This document shows positions 44,524 to 54,210 of a stretch of 64,000 bases of DNA, piece by piece. The stretch covers positions 62,001 to 126,000 of the forward strand of contig NZ_AQRC01000004.1 in the NCBI RefSeq assembly GCF_000737065.1, in the 5' to 3' direction. Each line of letters starts with the position of its first letter. The first letter of the stretch is position 1. The notes below the pieces were generated by a model. That model saw only the letters and a list, made by a program, of their open reading frames with translations, ran no database searches and was not told where the DNA came from. Both the position numbers and the translations under genes were made by a program. The DNA is from Thioclava atlantica (GTDB lineage Bacteria > Pseudomonadota > Alphaproteobacteria > Rhodobacterales > Rhodobacteraceae).

Positions 44524-46119
44524 TCAGCCCTTCGCGTCCTCGAGGATCATCTGCGCCGCCTTCTCCGCGATCATCATCGTCGGCGCATTGGTATTGCCCG
44601 AGGTGATCGTCGGCATCACCGAAGCATCCGCGATGCGCAGCCCTTTCAGCGCCTTGAGACGCAGCCGCGGATCGACCACCGCGCCGTCATCCGCCCCCAT
44701 CCGGCAGGTGCCGACGGGATGGAAGATCGTGGTGCCGATATCGCCGGCCGCCTTCACCAGATCGTCTTCGCTCTGATAGTCCGGGCCGGGTTTGTATTCC
44801 TCGGGGCGGAATTTCGCGAAGGCGGGCTGAGAGGCGACGCGCCGGACCTGCCGGATCGCCTCGGCCGCGACGCGCCTGTCGCCTTCGGTCGAGAGGTAAT
44901 TCGGCGCGATCTCGGGATGGGCGCGCCAGTCGGGTGCAGTGATATGGACATGGCCGCGGCTCTCGGGGCGCAGGTTGCACACGCTCGCCGTCATGCCCGG
45001 GAAAGGGTGGACCGGGTCGCCGAACTTGTCGAGGCTCACCGGCTGGACATGGTATTCCAGATCCGGGGTCTCGCGCTCGGGGAAGGAGCGCGTGAAGAGC
45101 CCGACCTGGCTTGGCGCCATCGACATCGGCCCGGACCGGAAAAGCGCGTATTCCATCCCGATCATCGCCTTGCCCCAGAGCGTCGAGGCCATCGTGTTGA
45201 GGCTTTTGACGCCCTGCACCTTGTAGACGAGGCGCAACTGAAGATGGTCCTGCAGGTTCTCGCCCACGCCATCGACCTCGGCCAGTGGCGTGATCCCGTG
45301 GCGCGAGAGCACGTCGCCGCGCCCGATGCCCGACAGCTCGAGGATCTGGACCGAGCCGATCGAGCCCGCCGAGAGCACGACTTCCCCCGCCCGCACCTCG
45401 CGGCTCTCGCCGTTCTGGTTGAAGCGGATGCCGGTGACGCGCCCCTCCTCGATCACCAGGCGCTCGACCTGCGCCCCGGTCTCGACCTTCAGGTTGGGCC
45501 GGTTCATCACCGGCTTGAGGAAGGCCTTCACCGCGTTCCAGCGCCAACCCGCCTTCTGCGTGACGTGGAAATAGCCGCCACCCTCGTTGGTGCCTTTGTT
45601 GAAATCGTCGGTGCGCGGGAAGCCCGCCTGTTCGGCGGCATCGAGAAAGGCGTCGAGCACGTCCCACCGCACCCGGGCCTGTTCCACCCGCAACTCGCCC
45701 CCCCCGCCGTGCAGGTCGCTCTCGCCGCGATAGAAATCCTCCTGGCGCCTGAACAGCGGGAGCACGTCGTCCCAGCCCCAGCCCGTGCAGCCCGACTGCG
45801 CCCACATGTCATAGTCGCGCGCCTGGCCGCGCATGTAGATCATGCCGTTGATCGAGGAACAGCCGCCGAGGATCCGCCCGCGCGGATAGAGCAGCGAGCG
45901 CCCGTTGAGCCCCGCATCGGCGGCGGTCTTGTAGCCCCAGTCGGTGCGGGGATTGCCGATGCAATAGAGATAGCCCACCGGGATATGCACCCAGTGGTAA
46001 TTGTCGCGCCCGCCCGCCTCGAGCAGCAGCACCCGGTTTCTCGGGTCCGCCGAGAGCCGGTTGGCCAGCACACAGCCCGCGCTGCCCGCACCCACGACGA
46101 CATAATCGAATTGATCCAT
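44524..46119 (-). CDS. GMC-family FAD oxidoreductase, choline-dehydrogenase-like
   Basis: A 531-residue flavoenzyme. The FAD motif is VVVGAGSAGCVLANRL and the GMC signature is GRILGGCSSINGMIYMRGQ, with a second GMC motif around LSAGSIGSVQILELSGIG. The C-terminal active-site region has HPVGTCRMG (catalytic His) and SGNTNAPTMMIAEKA. It has no signal peptide, is soluble or membrane-associated, and should pass electrons to a quinone or other acceptor. BetA-like choline oxidation would fit the nearby transporter, but betB and betI are absent here and general alcohol dehydrogenases look alike. GGAGGA precedes the ATG. Confidence 0.82.
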   Translation of the reverse strand: MDQFDYVVVGAGSAGCVLANRLSADPRNRVLLLEAGGRDNYHWVHIPVGYLYCIGNPRTDWGYKTAADAGLNGRSLLYPRGRILGGCSSINGMIYMRGQARDYDMWAQSGCTGWGWDDVLPLFRRQEDFYRGESDLHGGGGELRVEQARVRWDVLDAFLDAAEQAGFPRTDDFNKGTNEGGGYFHVTQKAGWRWNAVKAFLKPVMNRPNLKVETGAQVERLVIEEGRVTGIRFNQNGESREVRAGEVVLSAGSIGSVQILELSGIGRGDVLSRHGITPLAEVDGVGENLQDHLQLRLVYKVQGVKSLNTMASTLWGKAMIGMEYALFRSGPMSMAPSQVGLFTRSFPERETPDLEYHVQPVSLDKFGDPVHPFPGMTASVCNLRPESRGHVHITAPDWRAHPEIAPNYLSTEGDRRVAAEAIRQVRRVASQPAFAKFRPEEYKPGPDYQSEDDLVKAAGDIGTTIFHPVGTCRMGADDGAVVDPRLRLKALKGLRIADASVMPTITSGNTNAPTMMIAEKAAQMILEDAKG

Positions 46120-46284
46120 GACTCCTCCCGCAACCGCCTCCGGGCAGGAGTTTCGCAAGCGCGGGGACGCGGAACAAGGGCTGGGGCGGGGCGTAGCTGC
46201 AAAATGGCTGTGCGCAAACGCGAGGAAAGCCTTGCCTGCCCCCGGCCCGATCCGTTCTATGGCGCAAAACCCCGGAGCCGCCCC

Positions 46285-47502
46285 GTGTTCGCCTATCGTC
46301 TTCTTGTCAGCCTCGCCAGCCTGCCCGTTCTGATCCGGCTTGGCTGGCATGTGCTGCGCGGCCGCGAAAGCGCGCGGGCCGTGACGGAACGGCTGGGGGG
46401 TGGCGACGCGGTTCCCGGTGCGCTCTGGCTGCACGCCGCGTCGAACGGCGAGGTGACCTCGGCCAAGCCCCTCATCGACGCATTGCTTGCGCGCGATCCG
46501 GAGCTGCGGCTGCTGGCGACGGTGAACACGCAGACCGCACGCGCGCTGGCCCGGAGCTGGGGCGATGCGCGGATCGCGGTGCGGATGGCCCCGCTCGATC
46601 ATCGCCTCGTGTTGCGGCGGTTCCTGGCGCGTCACGATCCTCGTGCGCTGGTCGTGATCGAGAACGAGCTCTGGCCGAACCGTATGGAATTGATGACACG
46701 CGCCGGGCGCCCGATCCTCGTCCTTGGCGCCCGGATCTCGGAGCGCTCGGCGGCAAGGTGGGGGCGAACCGGGCTCGGACGCAAGATGATCGGGCAGATC
46801 ACCGCGCTCGGCGCGCAGGATGCGGGATCGCAGGCGCGATTTCTCGGGCTCGGCCTGCCGCACGAGAGGCTTCTGCCGCTCACCAATCTCAAGACCGCCA
46901 TCGTGCCGCCGACGGGCGCGCCGCTCGACTGGCCGCGCAGCGACACGATCCTCGCAGCCTCCACCCATGAGGGCGAGGAAGGGCCGATCCTCGACGCCTT
47001 CGCGACGGCCCGCGCGCATCGCCCCGGCCTGCGTCTGATCCTTGCGCCGCGCCATCCGCGCCGCGCCCCCGAGATCGTCGCCCGGATCGGCAAGGCCGGG
47101 CTGCGCCACACCTCCCGCTCGGCGGAGGAGGCGGCGGATGCGGAAGTCTATCTCGCCGACACGATGGGCGAGATGGGCCGCTGGTATGCGAGCGCGGGGA
47201 TCTGTTTCGTGGGCGGCTCTCTGGTGGAGAAAGGCGGCCACACCCCGTTCGAACCCGCGCATTTCGACTGCGCCATCCTGCACGGCCCCCATGTCGCGAA
47301 TTTCCGCGACGCCTATGCGGCACTCGACGCGCAGCACGGCGCAAAGCTCTGCCGCGACAGCGCCGACTTGGCCGGGACTTTCGCCACGCTGGGCGCCCGG
47401 GAGCAGGCCGCGATGGCCGAAGCCGCGCGGGTGGCACTCGGCCCGCCGGCCGATATCGAGGGGCTGGCCACGGCCGTTCTGGACAGGCTCCGGGCCCGTT
47501 AA
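46285..47502 (+). CDS. waaA: 3-deoxy-D-manno-octulosonic acid (Kdo) transferase
   Basis: A 405-residue GT-B enzyme adding Kdo from CMP-Kdo to lipid A. The N-terminal anchor and glycosyltransferase_N domain read FAYRLLVSLASLPVLIRLGW and GALWLHAASNGEVTSAKPL. ENELWPNRM and, in the C-terminal half, GGSLVEKGGHTPFEPA are family hallmarks. I chose a GTG start with GGAG 8 nt upstream because it begins at the usual position; an ATG 27 codons upstream (46204) would add a polar tail. It is divergent from the GMC gene. Confidence 0.87.
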   Translation: MFAYRLLVSLASLPVLIRLGWHVLRGRESARAVTERLGGGDAVPGALWLHAASNGEVTSAKPLIDALLARDPELRLLATVNTQTARALARSWGDARIAVRMAPLDHRLVLRRFLARHDPRALVVIENELWPNRMELMTRAGRPILVLGARISERSAARWGRTGLGRKMIGQITALGAQDAGSQARFLGLGLPHERLLPLTNLKTAIVPPTGAPLDWPRSDTILAASTHEGEEGPILDAFATARAHRPGLRLILAPRHPRRAPEIVARIGKAGLRHTSRSAEEAADAEVYLADTMGEMGRWYASAGICFVGGSLVEKGGHTPFEPAHFDCAILHGPHVANFRDAYAALDAQHGAKLCRDSADLAGTFATLGAREQAAMAEAARVALGPPADIEGLATAVLDRLRAR

Positions 47503-47562
47503 AGCACTTGCATCACGCCCGAAAACCCCTATTTGCAAGGGTATTCGGGAGAGTTCGCGATC

Positions 47563-48009
47563 ATGATCCGCTACACGCTGAAATGCGATCAGGGCCATAG
47601 TTTCGAAAGCTGGTTTTCCTCGGCCGACGGGTTCGAGGCGCTGCGTTCTGCCGGCCAGCTCGACTGCGCCACCTGCGGCTCGCGCAAGGTCGAGAAAACG
47701 CTGATGGCGCCCTCGGTCGCACCCGGCCGCAAGAAGGCCGATGCCCCTGCCGCAAGCGAACCCGAGCGCCCGCTCGCCGCGCCGCGAAACGAGGCGGAAG
47801 CCGCCCTTGCCGCGATGCGCCGCCATATCGAGGAGAACTCGGATTACGTCGGCATGAATTTCGCCACCGAAGCCCGTGCGATCCACGAAGGCGAGAAGCC
47901 TGCCCGGGCAATCCATGGCGAAGCGAAGCTCGACGAGGCGCGCGCGATGATCGAGGACGGCATCGCCGTCACTCCCCTGCCCTTCCTGCCCAAGCGCAAG
48001 ACCAACTGA
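47563..48009 (+). CDS. DUF1178 family protein
   Basis: A 148-residue protein of unknown function. It begins MIRYTLKCDQGHSFESWF and has a rubredoxin-like zinc-binding pattern, with CDQGH, a second CATCGSRKVEKT, and an Ala/Pro-rich linker. The tail ends in PLPFLPKRKTN as in other DUF1178 proteins. GGGAGAG lies upstream. It sits after waaA on the same strand and before lysC; the context does not reveal a function. Confidence 0.85.
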   Translation: MIRYTLKCDQGHSFESWFSSADGFEALRSAGQLDCATCGSRKVEKTLMAPSVAPGRKKADAPAASEPERPLAAPRNEAEAALAAMRRHIEENSDYVGMNFATEARAIHEGEKPARAIHGEAKLDEARAMIEDGIAVTPLPFLPKRKTN

Positions 48010-48114
48010 ACCCGGCGCGCGATCCCGCCAAGCGCCGCGTCTCAAACGCTAAATCCCTTGCGCAGCCCCATGCCTTGGGCTAGCAGGGGCGCGATCTTGC
48101 CCAAGGGGGGTTCC

Positions 48115-49368
48115 ATGCCAATTCTGGTGATGAAATTCGGCGGCACCTCGGTCGCCGATCTCGACCGGATCGCCAATGCCGCCGAGAAGGTGAAGCGTGA
48201 AGTCGAGCGCGGCTACGACGTCATCGTTATCGTTTCGGCCATGGCAGGGCGCACCAACGAGCTGGTGAACTGGGTCGAGAAGACCTCCCCGTTCTACGAC
48301 GCGCGCGAATATGATGCCGTCGTTTCCTCGGGCGAGAACGTGACCGCCGGGCTGATGTCGCTGCGGCTTCAGGAAATGGGGATCTCGGCGCGCAGCTGGC
48401 AGGGCTGGCAGGTGCCGATCAACACCACCTCGGCGCATGGCGCGGCGCGCTTCATGTCGATCCCGCGCGAGAATCTCGACGCCAAATTCGCCGAAGGGTT
48501 CAAGGTCGCGGTCATCGCGGGCTTCCAGGGGCTCAGCCACGAAGGCCGGATCACCACGCTCGGCCGCGGCGGTTCGGACACGACCGCAGTCGCTTTCGCC
48601 GCCGCCTTCAAAGCGGAGCGTTGCGACATCTATACCGACGTGGACGGCATCTACACGACCGACCCGCGGATCTCGTCGAAGGCGCGCAAGCTCGACCGGA
48701 TCGCCTTCGAGGAGATGCTGGAACTGGCCTCGCTGGGCGCGAAGGTGCTGCAGACGCGCTCGGTCGAGCTGGCGATGCGCTACAAGGTGCCGCTGCGCGT
48801 GCTAAGCTCCTTCGAGGAAACCAACGAAAATTCGGGCACTCTGGTCTGCGACGAGGATCAAATCATGGAATCGAAAGTAGTCTCCGGCGTCGCCTATTCC
48901 CGCGACGAAGCGAAAATGACCCTCGTGACGGTCGAGGACCGTCCCGGTATCGCCAGCGCGATCTTCGGCCCGCTCGCCGATGCGGGCGTCAACGTGGACA
49001 TGATCGTCCAGAACATCTCCGAACGTCAGGCCGAGCACTCGGTCAAGGTCACCGACATGACCTTCTCCTGCCCGATCAATCAGGTCGCCCGCGCCCGCAA
49101 GGCGATGGAAGACGCGCGCGATGCCGGTCTGATCCAGTTCGACGAGCTGGTGGCCGACGAGGACGTGGCGAAGATCTCGGTCGTGGGCATCGGAATGCGC
49201 AGCCATGCCGGCGTTGCCGCGCAGATGTTCAAGGCACTTGCCGCGGAAAACATCAATATAAAGGTTATCGCCACGTCAGAAATCAAGATTTCGGTCCTGA
49301 TCGACCGCAAATATCTGGAACTGGCGGTTCAGGCCCTGCATGATGCCTTCGAACTCGACAAGGCCTGA
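48115..49368 (+). CDS. lysC: Aspartate kinase (general, lysine/threonine pathway)
   Basis: A 417-residue aspartokinase: MPILVMKFGGTSVADLDRI at the start, GRGGSDTTAVAFAAAF for the catalytic region and two C-terminal ACT domains (about 270-410) with SGVAYSRDEAKMTLV and ISVVGIGMRSHAGVAA. The chosen ATG begins the conserved kinase loop; GGGGGG lies before it. Feedback regulation by lysine and threonine is expected. It is distinct from the ectoine-linked ask. It is followed by ptsP after 40 bp, an order common in alphaproteobacteria. Confidence 0.95.
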   Translation: MPILVMKFGGTSVADLDRIANAAEKVKREVERGYDVIVIVSAMAGRTNELVNWVEKTSPFYDAREYDAVVSSGENVTAGLMSLRLQEMGISARSWQGWQVPINTTSAHGAARFMSIPRENLDAKFAEGFKVAVIAGFQGLSHEGRITTLGRGGSDTTAVAFAAAFKAERCDIYTDVDGIYTTDPRISSKARKLDRIAFEEMLELASLGAKVLQTRSVELAMRYKVPLRVLSSFEETNENSGTLVCDEDQIMESKVVSGVAYSRDEAKMTLVTVEDRPGIASAIFGPLADAGVNVDMIVQNISERQAEHSVKVTDMTFSCPINQVARARKAMEDARDAGLIQFDELVADEDVAKISVVGIGMRSHAGVAAQMFKALAAENINIKVIATSEIKISVLIDRKYLELAVQALHDAFELDKA

Positions 49369-49408
49369 CTGACCCGGCGGCCTTCAGCAACGGGGGCGAG
49401 CAGCACCG

Positions 49409-51652
49409 ATGGTGGAATACAGCGAAAGTGACAGTCGCACGCTTCTTCGGCGGCTCCGCGACACGCTGGCCACCGAGGGCGACGGCCAGGACCGGTTGAA
49501 CCACATCACGCGGCTGATCGCCGATTCGATGGGCACGCAGGTGTGCTCGATCTACCTGTTCCGCGATCCCGAAACGCTCGAGCTTTGCGCCACCGAGGGC
49601 CTGAATCCCGAGGCCGTGCACCACACGCGGATGCGGCTGGGCGAGGGTCTCGTGGGCCGGGTCGCGCGTTCCGGGCGCCCGATCAACTCCGCCGACGCGC
49701 CCTCCGAACCCGGCTTCCGTTACATGCCCGAGACCGGGGAAGAGATCTATTCGAGCTTTGTCGGGGTTCCGATCCAGCGCGTGGGCGAGAAGCTCGGCGT
49801 GCTCGTCGTGCAGTCGAAGGACCAGCGGTCCTTCACTGATGACGAGCTCTATGCGCTCGAGATCGTCGCGATGGTGCTGGCCGAGATGACCGAGCTGGGC
49901 GCCTTCGTCGATGGCGACAATTCCGAGATCGGCGCGACCCATCGTTTCCCGGTGATGTTCCGCGGCACCACGGGGCAGGAAGGGGCGGCCGAGGGCCGCG
50001 TCTGGCTGCACGAGCCGCGGGTGGTTGTCACCAACCCGGTCGGAGAGGACCCCGACGCCGAGGTCGAGCGCCTCGAGGCGGCGATCACGGAGTTGCGCGG
50101 CAAGATCGACGAGATGCTCGCGAGCCCGACCCTGATCGACAAGGATCAGCGGCAGGTACTCGAGACGTTCAAGATGCTCGCGGCCTCGAAGGGCTGGAAG
50201 CGGCGGATGCTTGAGGATATCGCGGCGGGCCTCTCGGCCGAGGCCGCCGTCGAGAAAGAGCAGAACGCCGCGCGCGCGCGCATGTCGAAGGCCCCCGATC
50301 CCTATCTGCGCGAACGGCTCAACGATCTCGACGACCTGTCGAACCGGCTGCTGCGCCAGCTCACCGGCCAGGGCTCGGATACCGGCGCGGAGATGCCCGA
50401 CAATCCGGTTCTGGTCGCCCGCAATATCGGCCCGGCGGAACTTCTGGACTATGACCGCAAGCTCAAGGGCGTCGTGCTCGAGGAGGGCTCGGTGGGCAGC
50501 CATGCCGCGATCGTGGCGCGGGCGCTCTCGATCCCGCTGGTGATCCATGCCAGCCGGATCACCGCCGAGGCGCTCAACGGCGATCCGGTCCTTGTCGACG
50601 GCGATCAGGGCGTCGTCCACCTGCGCCCCGAGGAAAGCGTCGCCCATGCCTTCCGTGACAAGATCGCGATGCAGGCCGAGGCACAGAAACGCTATGCCTC
50701 GCTGCGCGACCTGCCCGCCACGGACAAGTCGGGGATCACGATCTCTCTGATGATGAATGCGGGGCTGATGGCGGATCTGCCGTCGCTGAAGGGCTCGGGC
50801 GCGGACGGGGTCGGCCTGTTCCGAACCGAGCTGCAATTCCTCACCCGCACCAAGGTCCCGCGCCGCGACGAACTCGCGCAGATCTACAAGCGCGTGATCG
50901 ACGCGGCCGATGGGAAACGCGTGTATTTCCGCACGCTCGATATCGGCTCCGACAAGGTCGTGCCCTACATGAAACCGCAAGACGAGCCGAACCCCGCGAT
51001 GGGCTGGCGCGCGCTGCGCGTGGGTCTCGACAAGCCCGGGATCCTGCGGATGCAGCTACAGGCGCTGTTGCGCGCCGGGAACGGCCGGCCGATGTCGATC
51101 ATGTTCCCCTTCATCGCCCTGCCCGAGGAATTCTACTCGGCCCGCGACACGCTGTTGCGGGTGCGCGACCGCGAGGCGCAGCTCGGCCGCCCGGTCCCGG
51201 AGGATTTGAAGATCGGCGCGATGCTCGAAACTCCGAGCCTCGGCTTCGCCCCCGACGCCTTCTACCGCAAGTGCGATTTCATCTCGATCGGCGGCAATGA
51301 CCTCAAGCAGTTCTTCTTCGCCGCCGACCGCGAGAACGAACGCGTGCGGCGGCGTTACGACACGCTCGACGGCGCCTTCCTCAACTTCCTCGAGCGCATC
51401 ATCGCGCGCTGCTCTGTCTCGGACACGCCGCTGAGCTTCTGCGGCGAGGATGCGGGCCGTCCGATCGAGGCGCTGACCTTCGCCGCGCTCGGCATTCGCA
51501 CGCTCTCGATGCGGCCCGCCTCGATCGGCCCGGTCAAGCATCTGATCCGTCGCGCCGACCTGACCGAGCTGCGCCAGATCATCCAGCGCGCACGCAACGA
51601 GGGCGCGGCTTCGGTGCGCGGCGCGGTGACCAACTACCTCGCCCATCTGTGA
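49409..51652 (+). CDS. ptsP: Phosphoenolpyruvate-protein phosphotransferase PtsP (EI-Ntr)
   Basis: A 747-residue first enzyme of the nitrogen phosphotransferase system; it autophosphorylates from PEP and passes phosphate to NPr. The N-terminal GAF domain (about 18-160) is the NifA-like sensor. The phosphohistidine is His365 in GSVGSHAAIVARAL. The PEP-binding barrel has GADGVGLFRTE, DIGSDK, LRVGLDKP and DFISIGGNDLKQF. Length and domain order match PtsP rather than sugar-PTS enzyme I (about 575). Confidence 0.94.
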   Translation: MVEYSESDSRTLLRRLRDTLATEGDGQDRLNHITRLIADSMGTQVCSIYLFRDPETLELCATEGLNPEAVHHTRMRLGEGLVGRVARSGRPINSADAPSEPGFRYMPETGEEIYSSFVGVPIQRVGEKLGVLVVQSKDQRSFTDDELYALEIVAMVLAEMTELGAFVDGDNSEIGATHRFPVMFRGTTGQEGAAEGRVWLHEPRVVVTNPVGEDPDAEVERLEAAITELRGKIDEMLASPTLIDKDQRQVLETFKMLAASKGWKRRMLEDIAAGLSAEAAVEKEQNAARARMSKAPDPYLRERLNDLDDLSNRLLRQLTGQGSDTGAEMPDNPVLVARNIGPAELLDYDRKLKGVVLEEGSVGSHAAIVARALSIPLVIHASRITAEALNGDPVLVDGDQGVVHLRPEESVAHAFRDKIAMQAEAQKRYASLRDLPATDKSGITISLMMNAGLMADLPSLKGSGADGVGLFRTELQFLTRTKVPRRDELAQIYKRVIDAADGKRVYFRTLDIGSDKVVPYMKPQDEPNPAMGWRALRVGLDKPGILRMQLQALLRAGNGRPMSIMFPFIALPEEFYSARDTLLRVRDREAQLGRPVPEDLKIGAMLETPSLGFAPDAFYRKCDFISIGGNDLKQFFFAADRENERVRRRYDTLDGAFLNFLERIIARCSVSDTPLSFCGEDAGRPIEALTFAALGIRTLSMRPASIGPVKHLIRRADLTELRQIIQRARNEGAASVRGAVTNYLAHL

Positions 51653-51715
51653 CACCGCGCTCGGGCGGCGGCGCTCGGCCCCTGCGGCTCACGCGGAGAA
51701 AACCGGAGAACGACC

Positions 51716-53119
51716 ATGCTGAAACCGGTCGATGACCGCCTTGTCGAGACGCTGCGCACGGAGCTGCCCGGCTTGAGCATCGGCACGCCCGGCGCCGCCT
51801 ATCTCGAGGAGCCCCGCGGGCGCTACAAGGGGGCGGGCGGCGTTCTCGTGAAACCCACATCCACGTCGGAGGTCGCCACGATCCTGCGCCTGTGCAATGC
51901 GGCGGGGGTCGGCGTGCTGCCCTATGGCGGCGGCACCGGCCTCGTCGGCGGGCAGATCATCGAGGATGGGCCCGCCGCGGTGATCGTGAGCCTCGAGAAG
52001 ATGACGGCGCTGCGCGCGGTGACGGGCCATGTGCTCGAGATCGAGGCGGGCGCGACCTTGCAGGCGGCGCAGGAAGCCGCCGAAAGCGCCGGGCGGCTTT
52101 TCCCGCTCTCGATCGCGAGCCAGGGCTCGGCGCGGATCGGCGGGGTGCTGGCAACCAATGCGGGCGGGGTGAACGTGCTCCGCTACGGCAATGCGCGCGA
52201 GCTTTGCCTCGGGATCGAAGCGGTGCTGGCGGATGGCACGGTGATCTCGGGGCTGCGGCATCTGCGCAAGGACAACACGGGTTACGATCTCAAGGACCTG
52301 CTGATCGGGTCCGAAGGAACGCTCGGGATCATCACCGCGGCGACGCTGAGGCTCTTCCCGCGCCCGGCGGCGGTGGGCACGGCGATGATGGTGGTGGAAA
52401 GCCCGGCCGCGGCGCTCGAATTGCTGGAACTGGCCGAGGCGCGGATGCCGGGCTGCGTCTCCGCCTTCGAACTGATCTCAGGCCAGGGGCTGCGTTTTCT
52501 CGACGCGGCCGGGCCGGAGGTGCATCAGCCTTTCGCCGCGCGGCCCGACTGGTCGGTTCTGATCGAGATCGGCCTGCCCGAGGGGCTGGGGCCTGAAGAC
52601 GCCCTGACAGGGCTTTTCGAGGCAGCGGGGGATCTGGTGAGCGACGGTGTGATCGCAAGCTCCGAGAGCCAGCGCGCGCAGATGTGGACCCTGCGCGAAA
52701 GCCTGCCCGAGGCGAACAAGCGGATCGGCTCGATTTCCAGCCATGATATTTCGCTACCGCTGCCGAAGCTGGCGCAGTTCATCGAGGAGGCGCAGGCGGC
52801 GCTGGCGGAACTGGGCGATCTCCGGATCAACTGTTTCGGCCATGTCGGCGACGGCAACCTGCATTTCAACGCCTTCCCTGCCGAGGGCCGCGATCGCAAG
52901 GAATATGAAAGCCTGCGCCGCGCGATCCCCGAGACGGTCTATGACCTGGTGGATCGCTTCGGCGGCTCGATCTCGGCCGAGCATGGGATCGGACGGCTCA
53001 AGGTCGAGGATCTCGAACGCTACGGCGATCCGGGCAAGCTGGCGGCGATGCGGGCGATCAAATCGGCGCTCGACCCGAAAGGTATCCTCAATCCCGGCGC
53101 GGTTCTGGCCGAACGCTGA
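51716..53119 (+). CDS. FAD-linked oxidase, GlcD/D-2-hydroxyacid dehydrogenase type
   Basis: A 467-residue VAO/PCMH-fold flavoenzyme. The FAD-binding half has VLPYGGGTGLVGGQI, SLEKMTALRAV, IGGVLATNAGG and LLIGSEGTLGIITAATL. The C-terminal FAD-oxidase_C half has CFGHVGDGNLHFN and SAEHGIGRLKVED. It should oxidise a D-2-hydroxyacid (glycolate, D-lactate or D-2-hydroxyglutarate) to the keto acid. A full GlcDEF operon is absent. GGAGAACG precedes the ATG. It stands 63 bp after ptsP, possibly in its own unit. Confidence 0.85.
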   Translation: MLKPVDDRLVETLRTELPGLSIGTPGAAYLEEPRGRYKGAGGVLVKPTSTSEVATILRLCNAAGVGVLPYGGGTGLVGGQIIEDGPAAVIVSLEKMTALRAVTGHVLEIEAGATLQAAQEAAESAGRLFPLSIASQGSARIGGVLATNAGGVNVLRYGNARELCLGIEAVLADGTVISGLRHLRKDNTGYDLKDLLIGSEGTLGIITAATLRLFPRPAAVGTAMMVVESPAAALELLELAEARMPGCVSAFELISGQGLRFLDAAGPEVHQPFAARPDWSVLIEIGLPEGLGPEDALTGLFEAAGDLVSDGVIASSESQRAQMWTLRESLPEANKRIGSISSHDISLPLPKLAQFIEEAQAALAELGDLRINCFGHVGDGNLHFNAFPAEGRDRKEYESLRRAIPETVYDLVDRFGGSISAEHGIGRLKVEDLERYGDPGKLAAMRAIKSALDPKGILNPGAVLAER

Positions 53120-53132
53120 GGAGGAAGCGGGA

Positions 53133-53163
53133 CGCGCCCCACCAGGAGAGAAGGCGGGGCGCG
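53133..53163 (+). other. GC stem-loop after the FAD-linked oxidase
   Basis: CGCGCCCC / GGGGCGCG, a perfect 8-bp stem 13 bp after the stop, in the 123-bp gap between convergent genes. Without a T-run it is at best a weak terminator. Confidence 0.4.
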
Positions 53164-53242
53164 GCATTCCGGTTCACGTGAATATGCAAGCAGCGGAACC
53201 ATCAGGCCCGATCAGGGTAGCGAGATTCGCGTTAGCAATGGG

Positions 53243-53674
53243 TTAACGCAGATGGAAATGACGAAGCTCGGCCGCCTGCCGCGCGACCCGCGCCACGTCG
53301 CGGCTCAGGCTGAGGTCCGCCTCCATACGGTCGAGATCGACCCAACGGGCATCCAGCGCATCGTCGGCGGCACTCGGCTCTCCCGCCAACCAACGGCATT
53401 CGACCGCGATCAGAACGAAGTGATGCTCCAGCTTTCCATCGGCGTCATGAGCGAGGACATCGACCGCGTTGAAGACATGCGTGGCCTCTGCCCGCACACC
53501 CGTCTCTTCGCGCAGTTCGCGCTCGGCCGCCGAGAGGAACGTCTCGCCGAACTCGATCTTGCCGCCGGGAAACCCCCAGAGCCCGGCATCGGGCGGGTTC
53601 GCGCGCCGCACCAGAAGGGCCTGTCCGTCGCGGATCACCACGGCGAGGACGGCGACGATCGGGCGCGGGCTCAC
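53243..53674 (-). CDS. NUDIX hydrolase (GTG start)
   Basis: A 143-residue MutT-type pyrophosphohydrolase. The Nudix box runs from residue 37, starting [10 protein letters not shown] and ending REETGV, with all required Gly, Glu and Arg residues. The GTG start overlaps the apt stop as GTGA, so it is coupled to mtnP-apt. The substrate may be a nucleotide or ADP-ribose derivative; the salvage context suggests nucleotide clean-up, but this is inference. Confidence 0.83.
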   Translation of the reverse strand: MSPRPIVAVLAVVIRDGQALLVRRANPPDAGLWGFPGGKIEFGETFLSAAERELREETGVRAEATHVFNAVDVLAHDADGKLEHHFVLIAVECRWLAGEPSAADDALDARWVDLDRMEADLSLSRDVARVARQAAELRHFHLR

Positions 53675-54201
53675 AGCCCCTCGAATTCACACAGCACGCT
53701 GACCTGCATGCCGAGGCTTTCCAGCAGCTTGCGCCCGCCCAGCTCGGGCAGATCGACGATGAAGGAGCAGCCCACGATCTCGCCCCCTGCCCGTTCGATC
53801 AGCTGCACGCCCGCCTGCGAGGTGCCCCCCGTGGCCAGAAGGTCATCGACGATGAGCACCTTCTCCCCGGGCTGGATCGCATCCTCGTGCATCTCCATCA
53901 CCGCCTCGCCATATTCGAGCTTGTAGGCCTGGCTGATCGTCTGCCCCGGCAGCTTGCCCTTCTTGCGGATCGGCACGAACCCTTTCGAAAGCTGATGCGC
54001 GATCGCGCCGCCGAGGATGAAGCCACGCGCCTCGAGCCCGACGATCTTGTCGATCCGTTCGCCCGCCCAGGGATGGAGCATCTGGTCGACCGCCATGCGA
54101 AAGCCGCGCGCATCGGCGAAGAGCGTCGTCACGTCGCGAAAGAGGATCCCCTCATGCGGAAAATCGGCGATCGTGCGGATGTAGTCCTTGACGGTTTTCA
54201 T
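53671..54201 (-). CDS. apt: Adenine phosphoribosyltransferase
   Basis: A 176-residue type-I phosphoribosyltransferase converting adenine and PRPP to AMP. The PRPP loop is [17 protein letters not shown], and [17 protein letters not shown] is the conserved dimer/flap region. [21 protein letters not shown] is the typical APRT start. It follows mtnP by 9 bp, so adenine released from methylthioadenosine is salvaged directly. Confidence 0.94.
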   Translation of the reverse strand: MKTVKDYIRTIADFPHEGILFRDVTTLFADARGFRMAVDQMLHPWAGERIDKIVGLEARGFILGGAIAHQLSKGFVPIRKKGKLPGQTISQAYKLEYGEAVMEMHEDAIQPGEKVLIVDDLLATGGTSQAGVQLIERAGGEIVGCSFIVDLPELGGRKLLESLGMQVSVLCEFEGL

Positions 54202-54210
54202 AGTGGGTCC

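Noticed and set aside
46204-46284. Longer waaA start at ATG 46204
   Set aside because: It adds a 27-residue polar, proline-rich segment before the membrane anchor, whereas GTG 46285 has GGAG at good spacing and starts at the usual family position.
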